Source of the DNA: Hexactinellida sp. DTS-2022
Lineage: Eukaryota > Porifera > Hexactinellida
Length of the DNA: 64,000 bases
Direction of reading: 5' to 3'
Assembly (NCBI GenBank): GCA_028753945.1
Contig: JAPNXP010000001.1
Location: 8,732,501-8,796,500, forward strand
Shown here: positions 10,786 through 20,887 of the stretch, piece after piece
Layout of the letters: every line of letters starts with the position of its first letter
Numbering within the stretch: the stretch's first letter is position 1
Position numbers and translations under genes: made by a program
The notes under the pieces: model-generated
What the model was told of the DNA's origin: nothing
Databases searched by the model: none
What the model saw: the letters and a program-made list of their open reading frames with translations, nothing else

Positions 10786-12549
10786 CGTATCGAGTGGCTA
10801 ATTACAATTGAATTCCCTTTAGTTAAAGATAAATTTTGGCTCTGTATGAGTAGAGATATAGTACATACTCATACTCATGTGCTGAATTATGGTATCTTCT
10901 TACATTAAATTATTTTACCAAACTATAGTAATGGAAATTAATTAAATCTCACATAATATTGTGATATGGAAATAATACTTAGGACAGTCCAAACTGTTCA
11001 AGTTAAGCAAAGGATAACAAAATAACTGAAATATAATTTATGGAGAATTGAGAAAGAACAAACAAACAAATTTGAAATTTTAATTTACAGTCTAGACCAA
11101 AATAAATGTTTATTTTGTATTACGCCAGTTTGGTTAATATTCTACTCGCCTAGAAATCGATAAATCCAGATTCATGCGTCTGCATGAACCCTGGTGGGAA
11201 TGATATCTCTACCATCTTGAATAAGTCCCTCCTTTCTTGGGATCATAGTATTATTCAAGACAAAGAAATAGACACCGAGTAGATAGGACATTACTACATT
11301 TGATCTGATATGATAGGGCGAAGTGCGGCGTGTTGTGTCCCCAAATAACCTCTGTCTGGCCTGTCTCCGGAACAAACAGCCCCAGCAAAGCCGCGTATCG
11401 CTCTGGGTAACAAGAGAGACTCGGACTATGAATAATGTCCTTATACAGCAACTTGTCCAGATGCCAGTGCCCCATGTCTAGTTGATGACTTGATGCCCAT
11501 TTAGTAAGTAGCGTATATTCATTCGCTGGTGACTTAGAAGAAACCCTTTCCAGGTATCGTGAAATTACGATACTCTGTGGCAGAGGGGACAAAGTTTACA
11601 ATATAGAAAAAAAACTATTTTACTTCCTGTCGGGGAATTCCTGGGGCCAGTACCCGAGTTTGGGACTATTGAGTTGCGGGTAACTTCCTAAAGCTGTGAG
11701 GCCAGCAGCCCTTCAATAGTTTAACCTCAGTTATAATGCTTCGTTTGTTTTACTACTGCCTGGATATTTCGCTTTGGAAGAGCTTAATTTCTTAACTCCT
11801 AACATAAAGCCACAGTAACCTAGTAAGGCGTACAATAAGAATAATACCGCCTCCGCAGGGAAAGCAACCTTATTACCGTATTTATGCACTCCATACGTAC
11901 TGGGTTGGCGTACGAACTCAAACTCGGAGCTTGAAGTTTTCTACTAGTATGCTCTTAATGGCTACAGCGTCCAAAAAAGTTACTTGCATAATTTGAAAAC
12001 AAAGATTTTGTCAAACTTTGAAAGAATCTGCAGCAAATGCATCCTTTTATTGAGGCAGCAGAACAAGATCTGCTTATTTACGTAGAAAAGATGCGCGTTC
12101 GAGACATTGCGGATCTAGAACAATATTTCCTGTGCGCATATAAAGACCAAATAATAAGACGTGCAATGCGCCAATCCTTGAAGTTCAGGGTAAGTATAGT
12201 TTTAATTGAAATATGAAATGCTAAGTTATATCAAACCAAGGATTTATCCAGGAGCGCGAGACGCTCCTTTTGGAGTAAGATTTTTGGAAAATTTGGATAT
12301 AGGAGCGCGAAAATTTGGATCTTCTCCTATACCGTAACATTAATTTGTGATTTAGACGTATGGAAATTGGATCAGACCGGAATTAGGAGCGTATTTACAA
12401 ATGGCTGTATAATACACTGTATCAACCAATAATTCTTTGCATTCTCATAAATAGATTGCGACACCATATATTAAGACGCCACGGTATATCAATAAAAAGC
12501 ACTATAGGAAAATCTCATTGAAAAGACAAAATGTCAACCGTTTCTTACA
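10786..12549. other. Intergenic region with short exon-like frames
   Basis: Mostly AT-rich. It holds the minus-strand exon-like frame at 11172-11592 (listed separately). It also holds a possible plus-strand exon at 12037-12189: ATG, 51 codons starting MHPFIEAAEQDLL, ending exactly at AGG/GTAAGT, which may be the first exon of the recombinase-like pseudogene, although its phase does not fit the next frame. AGGAGCGCG words at 12250-12390 recur near 45775 and 46060-46130. Confidence 0.4.
11172..11592 (-). CDS. Unidentified exon-like frame(s), possibly broken
   Basis: On the minus strand, reading from 11592 downward gives about 98 residues of protein-like sequence (for example HQLDMGHWHLDKLLY and YPERYAALLGLFVPETG), preceded by a good acceptor (CCTCTGCCACAG). 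Near 11293 the reading switches frame into a second protein-like stretch, MSYLLGVYFFVLNNTM, ending GRDIIPTRVHADA and a stop at 11172. Composition and codon use look coding, but no family was recognised and no donor/acceptor pair joins the frames. It may be the tail of a decayed gene with a frameshift, or two exons of a real one. Confidence 0.3.
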
Positions 12550-13893
12550 GTGTCAATTCAAGAGGGTCATTCAGTAGATGTGCAAGAAGGCGCAACTGTT
12601 CCAGAAAGCGCAACTCTCCAAGACGCATCTTTCCAACTATTCGAAACTCTCCAAGCAACTCTCCAAGAAGGCGCAACTCTGCAAGATGAAATTATTTAAC
12701 AAGAAGTTGAGCTGGAAAGCGGGAGTAGGATCGCCAAAATTTGTTACCCAAATATAACACCCTCATCCTCCGATTTATTTCAAGAAGCTGACTCTTCTTA
12801 GTCTTCTATTCCCTCCCAGACGGAAATTCTTACAAATTTCCAAAATTGGATGGAATCAATGGATGGCGGTTGTCATGTAAAAGATATAAGTAAAAAGCCA
12901 AAATGATAATTGGCAACATGTTGCAGGAATTGAAACTCCATGAGATGAAGGAGCCTGATAAAGTCTGCAAATATTTCACGTCAAAACAAATGAAAAATGA
13001 AATTACTGTAGGAAGTACAGATTTGTACCTAAGATTTTACGCCTCGTTTATGCTATACTTGCACCAAAACTTTAAAAGTACATTCCCACTTGAGAGTTAT
13101 AACAACATTGAACAACGGATCCACAGGTATGTTAATCATTCTGCTTAATTAACTACTAGATCTTAGATAAAATCCGTAAGAAAATCCAAATTCTCTATTA
13201 AAATTACCTAATGTAAATATAATTTAGTTTAACCCAATAAATAGAACAACATGAACTCAAATTAACATATTATACAAGTGAAATACTTCATATAGGTGGC
13301 ATAAGGGGCTCAAAAAGATTTCAAAACGGGAAAATATTGACAAAAGAAGAGAAACTCAGCATGAAACAACAACACACATATATATAATAGAGAAATATCT
13401 TTCAAGCAAGGCAAGGGAAAATTTACTAAAGGCAATTATTGAATTTAACCCAGCATCTAAGATAGGAAAAGCAGATTACTATAACTATAGGGCGGCCCTC
13501 ATTGGGGAAGTCATCTTTCGAAGCGCGCAAAGAAGCGGGGTAGCACATAAATTTAAAAAAATGAAGTTATATACTATGCTGAAGAGAAAATTCACACATA
13601 AAATGATATTTTTTAACATAAAACTTGAAAATTTCGGCCAGCAGTCGTATTTTTAGAAAAAACGGCAGCAACAGCATTCTCTAAATTTTGGAAAAAACAT
13701 TCTTCCACTAGTAGATTTGGAAATTAATGATAATAAGAGTCCATTTTTTTTTTCTTTTAATGGGAAAAAAATCAATCACGTGGGGGTACAAACAAGTTTA
13801 AATAAACTACTAATTAGCACTTACAGCAAATTGCAATAAAATAACTTCAACAGAATCCAGGATAGCGGCATCTACATTTATTGCTAAAAATAT

Positions 13894-14216
13894 TAGGGCT
13901 GCATGGAATATTCGAAATGTAACGAACGAACCTTTTTCTAAACGAACGAATATTCGAATATTCGTTCGTTTGGATGACTAAGCATTGGAAAATAGCTTTT
14001 TATTTATATTACAATGGTTTAATAATACGTAGTTATAAAATGTATTATACACAAGTTAACTAATTATCAGCTAGTTTAAGTAGGAATTTCTATTTACGAG
14101 CTCTCCAAACTAAAGAAAAGTCCTGTTGTTGTCCAAATGTAGTTTACGAATATCCGTTTCAATCTAATATTCGTCCGAACGAATATTCGTTCGATCATTT
14201 CGAACGAATATTCGGT
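13894..14216. mobile_element. hAT-like MITE, family TAGGGCTG, truncated copy B
   Basis: Starts TAGGGCTGCATGGAATATTCG and follows copy A (7795-8161) through almost its whole length, with the AACGAACGAATATTCG core and the GACTAAGCATT junction. The right end stops at TTCGGTA without the terminal repeat, so the 3' end is truncated and no target duplication can be read. It sits inside the recombinase-like pseudogene. Confidence 0.8.
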
Positions 14217-14236
14217 AATAGCAGATTACCTTCGTA

Positions 14237-14287
14237 GACATTCTTTGCCGTACACTCACCTAAACGGAGTGTACGTCAACGAATGTC
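14237..14287. repeat. 21-bp stem, 9-nt loop hairpin
   Basis: GACATTCTTTGCCGTACACTC pairs with GAGTGTACG..GAATGTC with two mismatches in 21 bp around a 9-nt loop. It lies about 160 bp upstream of the LRR gene start, just past the truncated MITE end. It could be chance structure within the old recombinase frame, a MITE relic or a small RNA hairpin. Confidence 0.5.
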
Positions 14288-14445
14288 TCAATAAAACGCA
14301 GGGGTTTGAATTCTTCAATTTTTATAGAAAATAATAATATTATGCATTTTACATGAAACAGTTTGTGTACAATTTCATTTTATTTTCTACCAAGTCCAAA
14401 TATCCCGTCTAGTCGTGGTTTCCTAATACAACTATAGGTGTTTTG

Positions 14446-16007
14446 ATGCTAATTATAGAGCCAGTTGCTTTCCATCCCGTGAATACTCTCCGCGGTCTAT
14501 GTCTCCTGTCTATAAAGGGCCTCCTGCTATGCTACGTGCGGTCGCTTCCTGCCAGCAGCAAGGCTACGCTACCCGACGCGCTATTCGTAATGTCTCCTTT
14601 CGACTCGCTGCCCTCCCACTGCGTGCAGGAGCTGATTCGGCTGCTGGCGGAGAGCAGACAGCTGGACCTGTCCCTGCTCTCTGTGCTGGTGCACACACAC
14701 CTCACCACGCTGGACCTAACGCCGCTAAAGCTACACTCCAAACAGCAGTTTAAACCCAAGCTCTTTAATCTCATAGCTGTTAGGTACACTTATACATATC
14801 TCCTCATTAGTATCTACTAGTGTATCTACAATAACATTTTATTATTATCCTTAGATGCACACAACTGCTCCACCTCACTCTGGGATTGTCCAGCAAGCTG
14901 ATTGGGGGCAGACAAGCACTGCGGGACATCCTTTCAAACAACAGCGTCCTTCGAACTCTGAACATATCAAACTACAACCCCGTTAATGAGGTCATTTCTG
15001 AGATTAGCACCATGCGCTACCTAACAACGCTTGACTTGAGCAACTCGTATCTCTCCGATCAGGGTATAGAGCTTCTGACGTCACAGGAGAGCCCCCTCCC
15101 CGACCTGAGCTCGCTCAACGTGTCCGCTACCCAGATATCCTCCGTCGGGGCGCAGCTGCTGCTCTCGCGACTCCCGTCTCTCCGACACCTGGACCTGTCG
15201 GACCTGGAGCTCTCGGTCCCTCTCCTCAACCTGCAGCCGCACCCCCTCACCTCTCTGGCGCTGCTTAACTCAGACATTCTCCCCGAGAGTGTGAGCGCCC
15301 TGCTGCTGGCAGTGCCCCAGCTGCGACGCCTAGAGTTCTACCCCTGCAGCGGTGCCTGCATAGACAAGGCCTGGCTATGGGACGTACTGCATGTGCTGAC
15401 TAACCTCACACACTTCTCCGCTTACAGGAGCTCGCTGGAGGTTACAAGTGTGTTCTTTGCTAAGCACCTGGTGCAGCTCTCCCTGCCCTCCATGCAGACC
15501 CCCATCAGCGCGCCCCTCGTGTGTTCTCTCTTCCCTTTGCTCCAGGACCTCAATCTGGACGACTGCGTGATCCTTAACGCGGCTCTTTGCGCTGGTCTCG
15601 CCAGCAGCTGTCCGCAGCTGGCCTCGCTCAGCCTGGCGGGCGCTAGCTTCTCCCTCTCGGACCGCTCCGTCCGAGAGGGGGAGGAGATGGCCGGGTTCAT
15701 CGGTTCCTTCGATAACTTGGAGAGACTCGACCTCAGTCGCACCGAGGTCATGGCAGACACGCTGCTAGGCCTGCTGCTGGCCACCAGTCAGCTGAGACTG
15801 TCTCTGATAAAGCTGAACTCCTGTCACCGCCTTGACCGGGACATTGTCGGGTTTCTGACGCGACTGGCTATCGCGTGCAGACACCAGTGCCGCGTAGACC
15901 TCAGCTACTGCCTCAGCATTAACAAGAGCGACGTGCTGGGCCTGCGGGAGTCCTTCAAGCGGGCCGAGCCGCCGGTGCTGCATGGGCTAGCTGTGGAGTG
16001 GGTGTAG
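14446..16007 (+). CDS. BC-box/leucine-rich-repeat protein, candidate CUL2 substrate receptor (ZYG11-like)
   Basis: Two exons, 14446-14783 and 14855-16007, joined by a 71-bp intron in phase 2, give 496 aa. Near the N-terminus, TLRGLCLLSI (about residues 14-23) fits the Elongin-C-binding BC-box consensus (S/T)LxxxCxxx(I/L). It is followed by a LPSHCVQELIRLL segment in the place where VHL-box proteins carry their CUL2-binding part. The remainder is at least nine leucine-rich repeats (for example LTTLDLSNSYLSDQG, LSSLNVSATQISS, LRHLDLSDLE). BC-box plus LRR is the architecture of the ZYG11/ZER1, LRR1 and PRAME families, which are substrate receptors of CUL2-Elongin B/C ligases. Unlike ZYG11/ZER1, no armadillo-type C-terminal half is present. 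CUL2 lies 1.6 kb downstream. The receptor role is inferred, and its substrate is unknown. Confidence 0.72.
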
Positions 16008-16082
16008 CCATTGCTCAGTTTGTATGTTACGCTATTCTTATTAAGGAGTAAATACCTATTCCATAGCACTTTGTATCGGCTA

Positions 16083-17072
16083 ATGTCACAGAGCGGAGGC
16101 TGGCGCTCCATCGCGTGCGCGCGCTCGGAGCTGTACCTGGAGGCTGCTCTGCAGTGCGGACAGGCGTTCGGGTGGCGGCGGAGCGAGGAGGGGGTCTGGT
16201 TCGGGGCTCTCAAGGAGCGAGTGTTTCTCCTTAAGCAGTCGGAGTCTGCTGTTCTCTACCGGACGCTCCCAGCCGGGAGCCCGGACTCCGAGGCGCTGCT
16301 GCTGGACTACTTCAGACTGGGAGAGGACATGAGTGGGCAGTACGCGCGGTGGGGAGAGAGGGACGAGAGGTTCAGAGAGACCCACCGGAGCATCCCCGGC
16401 ATCCGCATCCTGCGTCAGGACCCGGTCGAGACTCTGTTCTCCTTCATCTGCTCCTCTGCCAACAACACGCGCAGGATAGCCCAGCTAGTGCTGAAGCTGT
16501 GTGCGCACTTCGGGAGAGAGCTAGCCGTGTTTGAGGGCGTCCCTTGCCACTCCTTCCCGCGGGTAGCAGACCTGTCCCGAGCGGGGGTGCGGGAGGAGCT
16601 CGTGGCTCTCGGGTTCGGGTACCGCTCCCGCTACATACACGAGACAGCTGTAAAGCTGGACAGGGACTTCTCCAGCGACTGGCTGTCTCTCCTGCGGGCG
16701 GCGCCCTACCCAGAGGCCGCAGAGGCGCTGCTGCAGTTCCCGGGCGTGGGGAGGAAGGTGGCGGACTGCGTCTGTCTCATGTCTCTCGACAAGCTGGAGG
16801 CGGTGCCCATGGACACGCACGCTATTCAGATAGCTAATAGGGACTACGGGCTAAAGCTGAGGAGCAAAAGTATGAGCAAAGCCGACCATGAAAAAGCTGG
16901 CAAGTTTTTCAGAGATCTGTACGGGGATAAGGCTGGTTGGGCTCACACTATTCTCTTCGTAAAGGAACTTAAGGTTATCCAGAAGCTCTACCCTCCCGCC
17001 TCCAGTAAGAGGAAACGGACACTCGATCAAGAAGACTCCAGCGAGGAAAAGAAAGCCAAGCTAGCATCCTAG
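16083..17072 (+). CDS. OGG1: 8-oxoguanine DNA glycosylase/AP lyase
   Basis: Single-exon 329-aa OGG1, which excises 8-oxoguanine opposite cytosine in base-excision repair. Visible: the N-terminal domain GQAFGW; FICSSANNTRRI; GFGYRSRYI with the Arg equivalent to human R204; and the HhH-GPD motif FPGVGRKVADCVCLMSLDK, with catalytic Lys225 (human K249) and Asp244 in PMDTH (human D268). The 19-residue Lys-Asp spacing is the same as in human. The motif that contacts the base opposite the lesion is ANN instead of NNN (human N149 is Ala126 here). A basic C-terminal tail (SSKRKRTLDQE ... EEKKAKL) looks like a nuclear signal. Start: the first ATG aligning with the family N-terminus. The upstream LRR gene stops only 75 bp earlier on the same strand, so the two may share a transcript. 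Confidence 0.95.
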   Translation: MSQSGGWRSIACARSELYLEAALQCGQAFGWRRSEEGVWFGALKERVFLLKQSESAVLYRTLPAGSPDSEALLLDYFRLGEDMSGQYARWGERDERFRETHRSIPGIRILRQDPVETLFSFICSSANNTRRIAQLVLKLCAHFGRELAVFEGVPCHSFPRVADLSRAGVREELVALGFGYRSRYIHETAVKLDRDFSSDWLSLLRAAPYPEAAEALLQFPGVGRKVADCVCLMSLDKLEAVPMDTHAIQIANRDYGLKLRSKSMSKADHEKAGKFFRDLYGDKAGWAHTILFVKELKVIQKLYPPASSKRKRTLDQEDSSEEKKAKLAS

Positions 17073-17641
17073 AAACTTGTTTGTTTATTAAATAATATTC
17101 TTATTATTTATTGGTCGACCTATAATTGAATACAAGGTAACCTCCGAATTGCAGCTATTGGCTTAACTCCGGAATTAATTTTTCAATGCAAATCACCTCC
17201 GAGATGCAGCACCCGTCTCATGTACGGACAAAACCTTCATATAAATATTCTCTTGAATTTAATCCATCGTATGAAATGACAGAGATAAAATAATATCATA
17301 TAATTTCATGAATTTCAAGTCAAAATGTGGACTATGTTTTTCTAATTTCCACTCATTTCAAACAAGTAATTATTAATATCAGTCAATTTAACGGAACATG
17401 GTCTTCATTTTTTTAACGATATAGTATTGGAATGGAATTTCTCAATGCGGCTTACACCTTTAAGTTATCGAATTTTATTCTATAATTTATAGAAATCAAT
17501 AAATACCATGATTTGGTACTTATATAATGGTTTAAGGGACGAACTCCGAAATGCGACACAAGCGGGTTATAATTATCCCTATAGTGCCGCTTTCCGAGGT
17601 TTAGTGTATAATAATATTCTCGTTATTTTCACTGATTGCAG
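17073..17641. other. OGG1-CUL2 spacer with repeated CTCCGAxxTGC motif
   Basis: 569 bp, AT-rich. It carries spaced copies of a motif close to ACTCCGAAATGCGAC at 17141-17155, 17196-17210 and 17542-17557, with a weaker copy (CTCAATGCGGC) near 17441. A possible polyadenylation signal ATTAAA follows OGG1. 17640-17641 is the AG of the acceptor that directly precedes the CUL2 ATG. Confidence 0.45.
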
Positions 17642-20600
17642 ATGACACAAGCACAACTCCCTCCGAGAACTGAGAGGTTCGATAAAAAGTGGTCTGACAT
17701 TTGCCAAACTATAAGTAAGGTTATTCAGATAGAGGATGTTGACCGCAAGAAATGGAATGATTGTTTTTCGGATGTCTACGCTCTGTGCATGCCCTACCCG
17801 GTCTCGTACGCGGAGCAGCTCAACGACAACTTGGACCTGTTCTTCACCGAGCACGTAGAGGGCATTCTAGCAGAACTGCAAGCATGTAACAAGAGGTGGG
17901 AATACTGTGTTAGATAATTATTGCAACCTAATTGATCGAACTTGTGAGAACAGTCAAACGAGTTCGGATAATTTAAGGCTGGACTGATTTATGCAACAAC
18001 ATTGATACCAGCCTGGGGTGTTCGGTTAATCGAGGTTGCACTGTATTATTTTTCGTTAATTAATGAGACCTCTATTTAGACTACTGCTGAGTGAGTACAG
18101 TAAGAAGTGGAACAAGTTCTACTTCGGAGTGGGGTATCTGAACAAGCTGTTCAGCGCTCTTAACAGCAGGAACGCTAAGAAGGGGATGTTCGACAGCCGA
18201 CAAGCGAACAGACTCCTGCTGTCCCTGTACGGACTCCTGGGGGACGAGAGCAAGCTCGAGGTCAGCAGTATGGCGCTCAAGTGCTGGAAAGACAAGCTCA
18301 TCGAGCCTCTCAACAAGAGGCTGCTCGACGCTCTCGTAGACGAGATGCAGGTTGACCGCCAGGAGGTCACATACCGACAGCACATACATGTACGTACCAT
18401 CTCACTGCTATGCCCACCGCAGTGTATATGATAGCGTGTTTAGGATCTCATAAAGTCGTACATCGAGGTGGAGGCGTGGCTGGTGCGCGGACAGCTGTGC
18501 TTCTACACGCAGACCCTGGAGGAGCGGGTGCTGCTGGCGGAGCGGGACTACTATAGGAACGAGGCTGCGGCTAGGATATCCGACTCCAGCTCTACGATAG
18601 GGGACTTCATCCAGTGGGCTAACAAGCAGCTGAAGACGGCTAGCGGCTTCGGTCGGCAGTACCTGCACGCGGGGACCCAGATAAAGCTGTGTCGGGAGAT
18701 CGAGGACAGACTGCTAGTGGACTACCTGGACAGACTCAAGGACGAAGCTGAGCACCTCATCAATAAGGAGGACTTCGAGCAGCTGGCTGTGATGTACCTC
18801 CTCTTTAAGGATGTGCCAGAGGGGCTCACTGGGATCAGTCAACATTTGCAGAAGTATAGCAACCTAGCAATAGTATTCTGAATAGGGTGCTCAGTCACAC
18901 TCTTGCCAGCACTTGCCTTCCCCCAAGATGTTGGGAAGTTTTAGTCAAATATTATATTTCGATCTTGGCTTTTTTATTTCCCAAATGCTAAGCCATAGCC
19001 ATGGATTTATCCAAATTGCCAAAATTTGACCTACTTTGGAAAAATTGGATGTAAATTAGTATTTCCAAAACATAATTTTGACTGAGTTATGATAAAGTAA
19101 TGCGTTCGTCTATTAATGAGAATTGTCTTTGTATAGATACTACGGAGAACAGGGCATGAGTGAAATACACAAACTGAAGACCTCAAAGAACTACCAGGAA
19201 TACATAACTACATTCCTGAACATACACAATCGCTACTTCCACATAACAAAGCAATACTTCTCGTCGGACTCCTACTCAAAAGAGGCTATGGACAATGCGC
19301 TCGAGAAGATTGTAAACTCCCCCGAGTTCACTTGCGACGGCGCCAGGGCCGCTGAGATCCTGGCTAAGCAGTGCGACGCTCTCCTCAGGAAGGGCTCCAA
19401 GATCGTGTCCGAGGCAGAGATAGACGAGCGTCTCGCCCAGCTGGTCACTATATTCAGCTACGTAGACGGGAAGGACATATTCCTCAGGTTCTACTCGCGG
19501 AATCTTGCAAACCGCCTCATTAACAGCACATACATCTCCCAGGTAGCTAGCCACCTAGTGAATGTTAAAATCACATCGAATAGCAACTGGGGCTATTATT
19601 AATTGCAGTCGACTCCGCTTAATTGGATCACTGGTTAATTGCTCAATCAATTGGGCATTTTCGGACTATGGAGGAACAGAATTATGTTAATTGAAGGAAT
19701 TAGAAAAGATTATCGTTTAATTGCGCGAATTCTTGAATAATCGGTTCATTTTTTTGGGTTTTTCAAGCCCATATTTGGTTATTCTTGGGATTAATCGGTT
19801 CAAATTCAATATTCGGTTAATCCACTCGTACAATAGAGTATATACTTATTCCGTTAATTGGGTCAAACTACCCTCGGACCAAAGAGACCCCAGAAATCTG
19901 AGTAACCTGTATTAGTTATTTACTACTGTACTAGGCAGTACGGTTACTTACCCATTAAAGCACTTTTCTCATTGTAGGACTCGGAGGAGAACATGATCCA
20001 GAAGCTGAAGAGTTGCTGTGGCTACTCCTACACTAACAAGCTTCAGCGGATGCTACAGGATATCCGTATAAGCGAGGACCTCAGGGTCAAGTTCCAGGCG
20101 CAACCTGGAGATAAGAATTTTCTCAAAGTAAGTATCTCAGTGCCTTAGGATTGTTAATACAATACTGTCGCCACTGTTTGGTTAGGTGTTGGTGCTACAA
20201 AGTGGGTCCTGGCCCATTCAGAAACGCACCGCGCTCTCTTTCCAGCTCCCAGAAGACCTCACCCCCCTCCTCGCGGGGTACGAGAAGTTCTACCACTCCA
20301 GATTCACGGGTCGCACCCTCCAATGGCTCCACTACAGAAGCACCATGGAGGTGTCGATGACATACCTCAAGAACGTGCACGTCGTCATAGCAACTACCTA
20401 CCAGGCTTCTATTCTACTGCTCTTCAACAAGCTCGACCAGGTCACGAGTGATGACGTCATTCAAGAGTACTGCCTTCCTCTGGAGGACGTGACGCGCACG
20501 CTGGCCTCGCTAGTGGAAGCTAAGCTGCTCGTGGAAGAGGGCTTGGAAGAGGGGGCGCTGTACATGCTGAATATGAGCTACAGCAACAAGCATTACAAGT

Positions 20601-20887
20601 TCAAGATAGCCAACACTATGTTGAAGGACACCCCCTCTGACAGGAGCAACGTGCACCATTCCATCAATGAGGATAGAAAGATATTCATACAGGCCGCTAT
20701 CGTACGAATAATGAAGGCTAGGAAGGCTCGCACGCACAATCAGTTAATTAGCGAAGTTGTAGAACAGTCAAAGAGCCGTTTCCAACCGAACATCTCCTTA
20801 ATAAAGAAATGCATAGAAATGCTAATGGAGAAGCAGTACTTGGAGAGATCTGAGGAAGACAAGACCCTCTACAGATACTGCGCTTAG
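17642..20887 (+). CDS. CUL2: Cullin-2 scaffold of Elongin B/C ubiquitin ligases
   Basis: Six exons: 17642-17895, 18068-18389, 18444-18853, 19137-19542, 19978-20127 and 20186-20887. All phases match and sum to 747 aa (human CUL2 is 745). The N-terminus WNDCFSDVYALCMPYP matches CUL2 and not CUL5 or CUL1. The C-terminal part has the cullin homology block with FYHSRFTGRTLQWLHY and the winged-helix tail IVRIMKARKARTHNQLI, where Lys691 corresponds to the neddylated K689 of human CUL2. The protein ends in a Tyr-rich YRYCA-type tail. CUL2 links Elongin B/C plus a VHL-box receptor to RBX1 and E2. The ATG follows an acceptor-like GATTGCAG directly, which implies a 5' UTR intron or trans-splicing. Introns 2 and 5 are 54 and 58 bp; intron 4 is enlarged by a MITE. 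Confidence 0.96.
19606..19912. mobile_element. pogo/Tigger-like MITE in CUL2 intron 4
   Basis: Starts CAGTCGACTCCGCTTAATTG. The interior has many GGTTAATTG words, and a GGTCAAACTACC segment near the right end matches the copy at 52159-52519 in ATP7 intron 7. The exact right end is unsure because the terminal repeat is worn. It accounts for most of this 435-bp intron. Confidence 0.6.

Larger units (their letters stand above)
12550..14334 (+). pseudogene. Decayed tyrosine-recombinase-like (Crypton-type) gene
   Basis: Reconstructed from three coding stretches: 12550-12876; 12927-13126 after a 50-bp GT-AG intron; and 13296-13839 after a second GT-AG intron with matching phase. Read-through requires ignoring in-frame stops at 12697, 12799 and 13654. 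The first part has a glutamine-rich LQEGATLQ repeat and then FQNWMESMDGG, which resembles the N-terminal core-binding domain of animal tyrosine-recombinase-like ORFs. The catalytic part has YRAALIGEVIFRSAQRSG, resembling the first catalytic-Arg region (NxQRxG type), and later SPFFFSFNGKKINH. A shifted frame from about 13839 reads ITSTESRIAASTF, similar to the second Arg motif. The hAT-like MITE then interrupts, and after it a frame to 14334 reads ADYLRRHSLPYTHLNGVYVN, which may carry the His/Tyr end. Not functional as it stands. The family call rests on motif resemblance only. Confidence 0.5.

Noticed and set aside
12037..12189. Exon MHPFIEAAEQDLL and onward as first exon of the recombinase-like pseudogene
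   Set aside because: It ends at a good donor, but its phase does not match the next frame at 12550, so the join cannot be supported.
1..20887. A functional cluster of ubiquitin-ligase genes (UBR5, SOCS, LRR protein, CUL2)
   Set aside because: UBR5 and SOCS use different machinery from CUL2, and an OATP gene and transposons lie between. Only the LRR-CUL2 proximity is kept as a finding.
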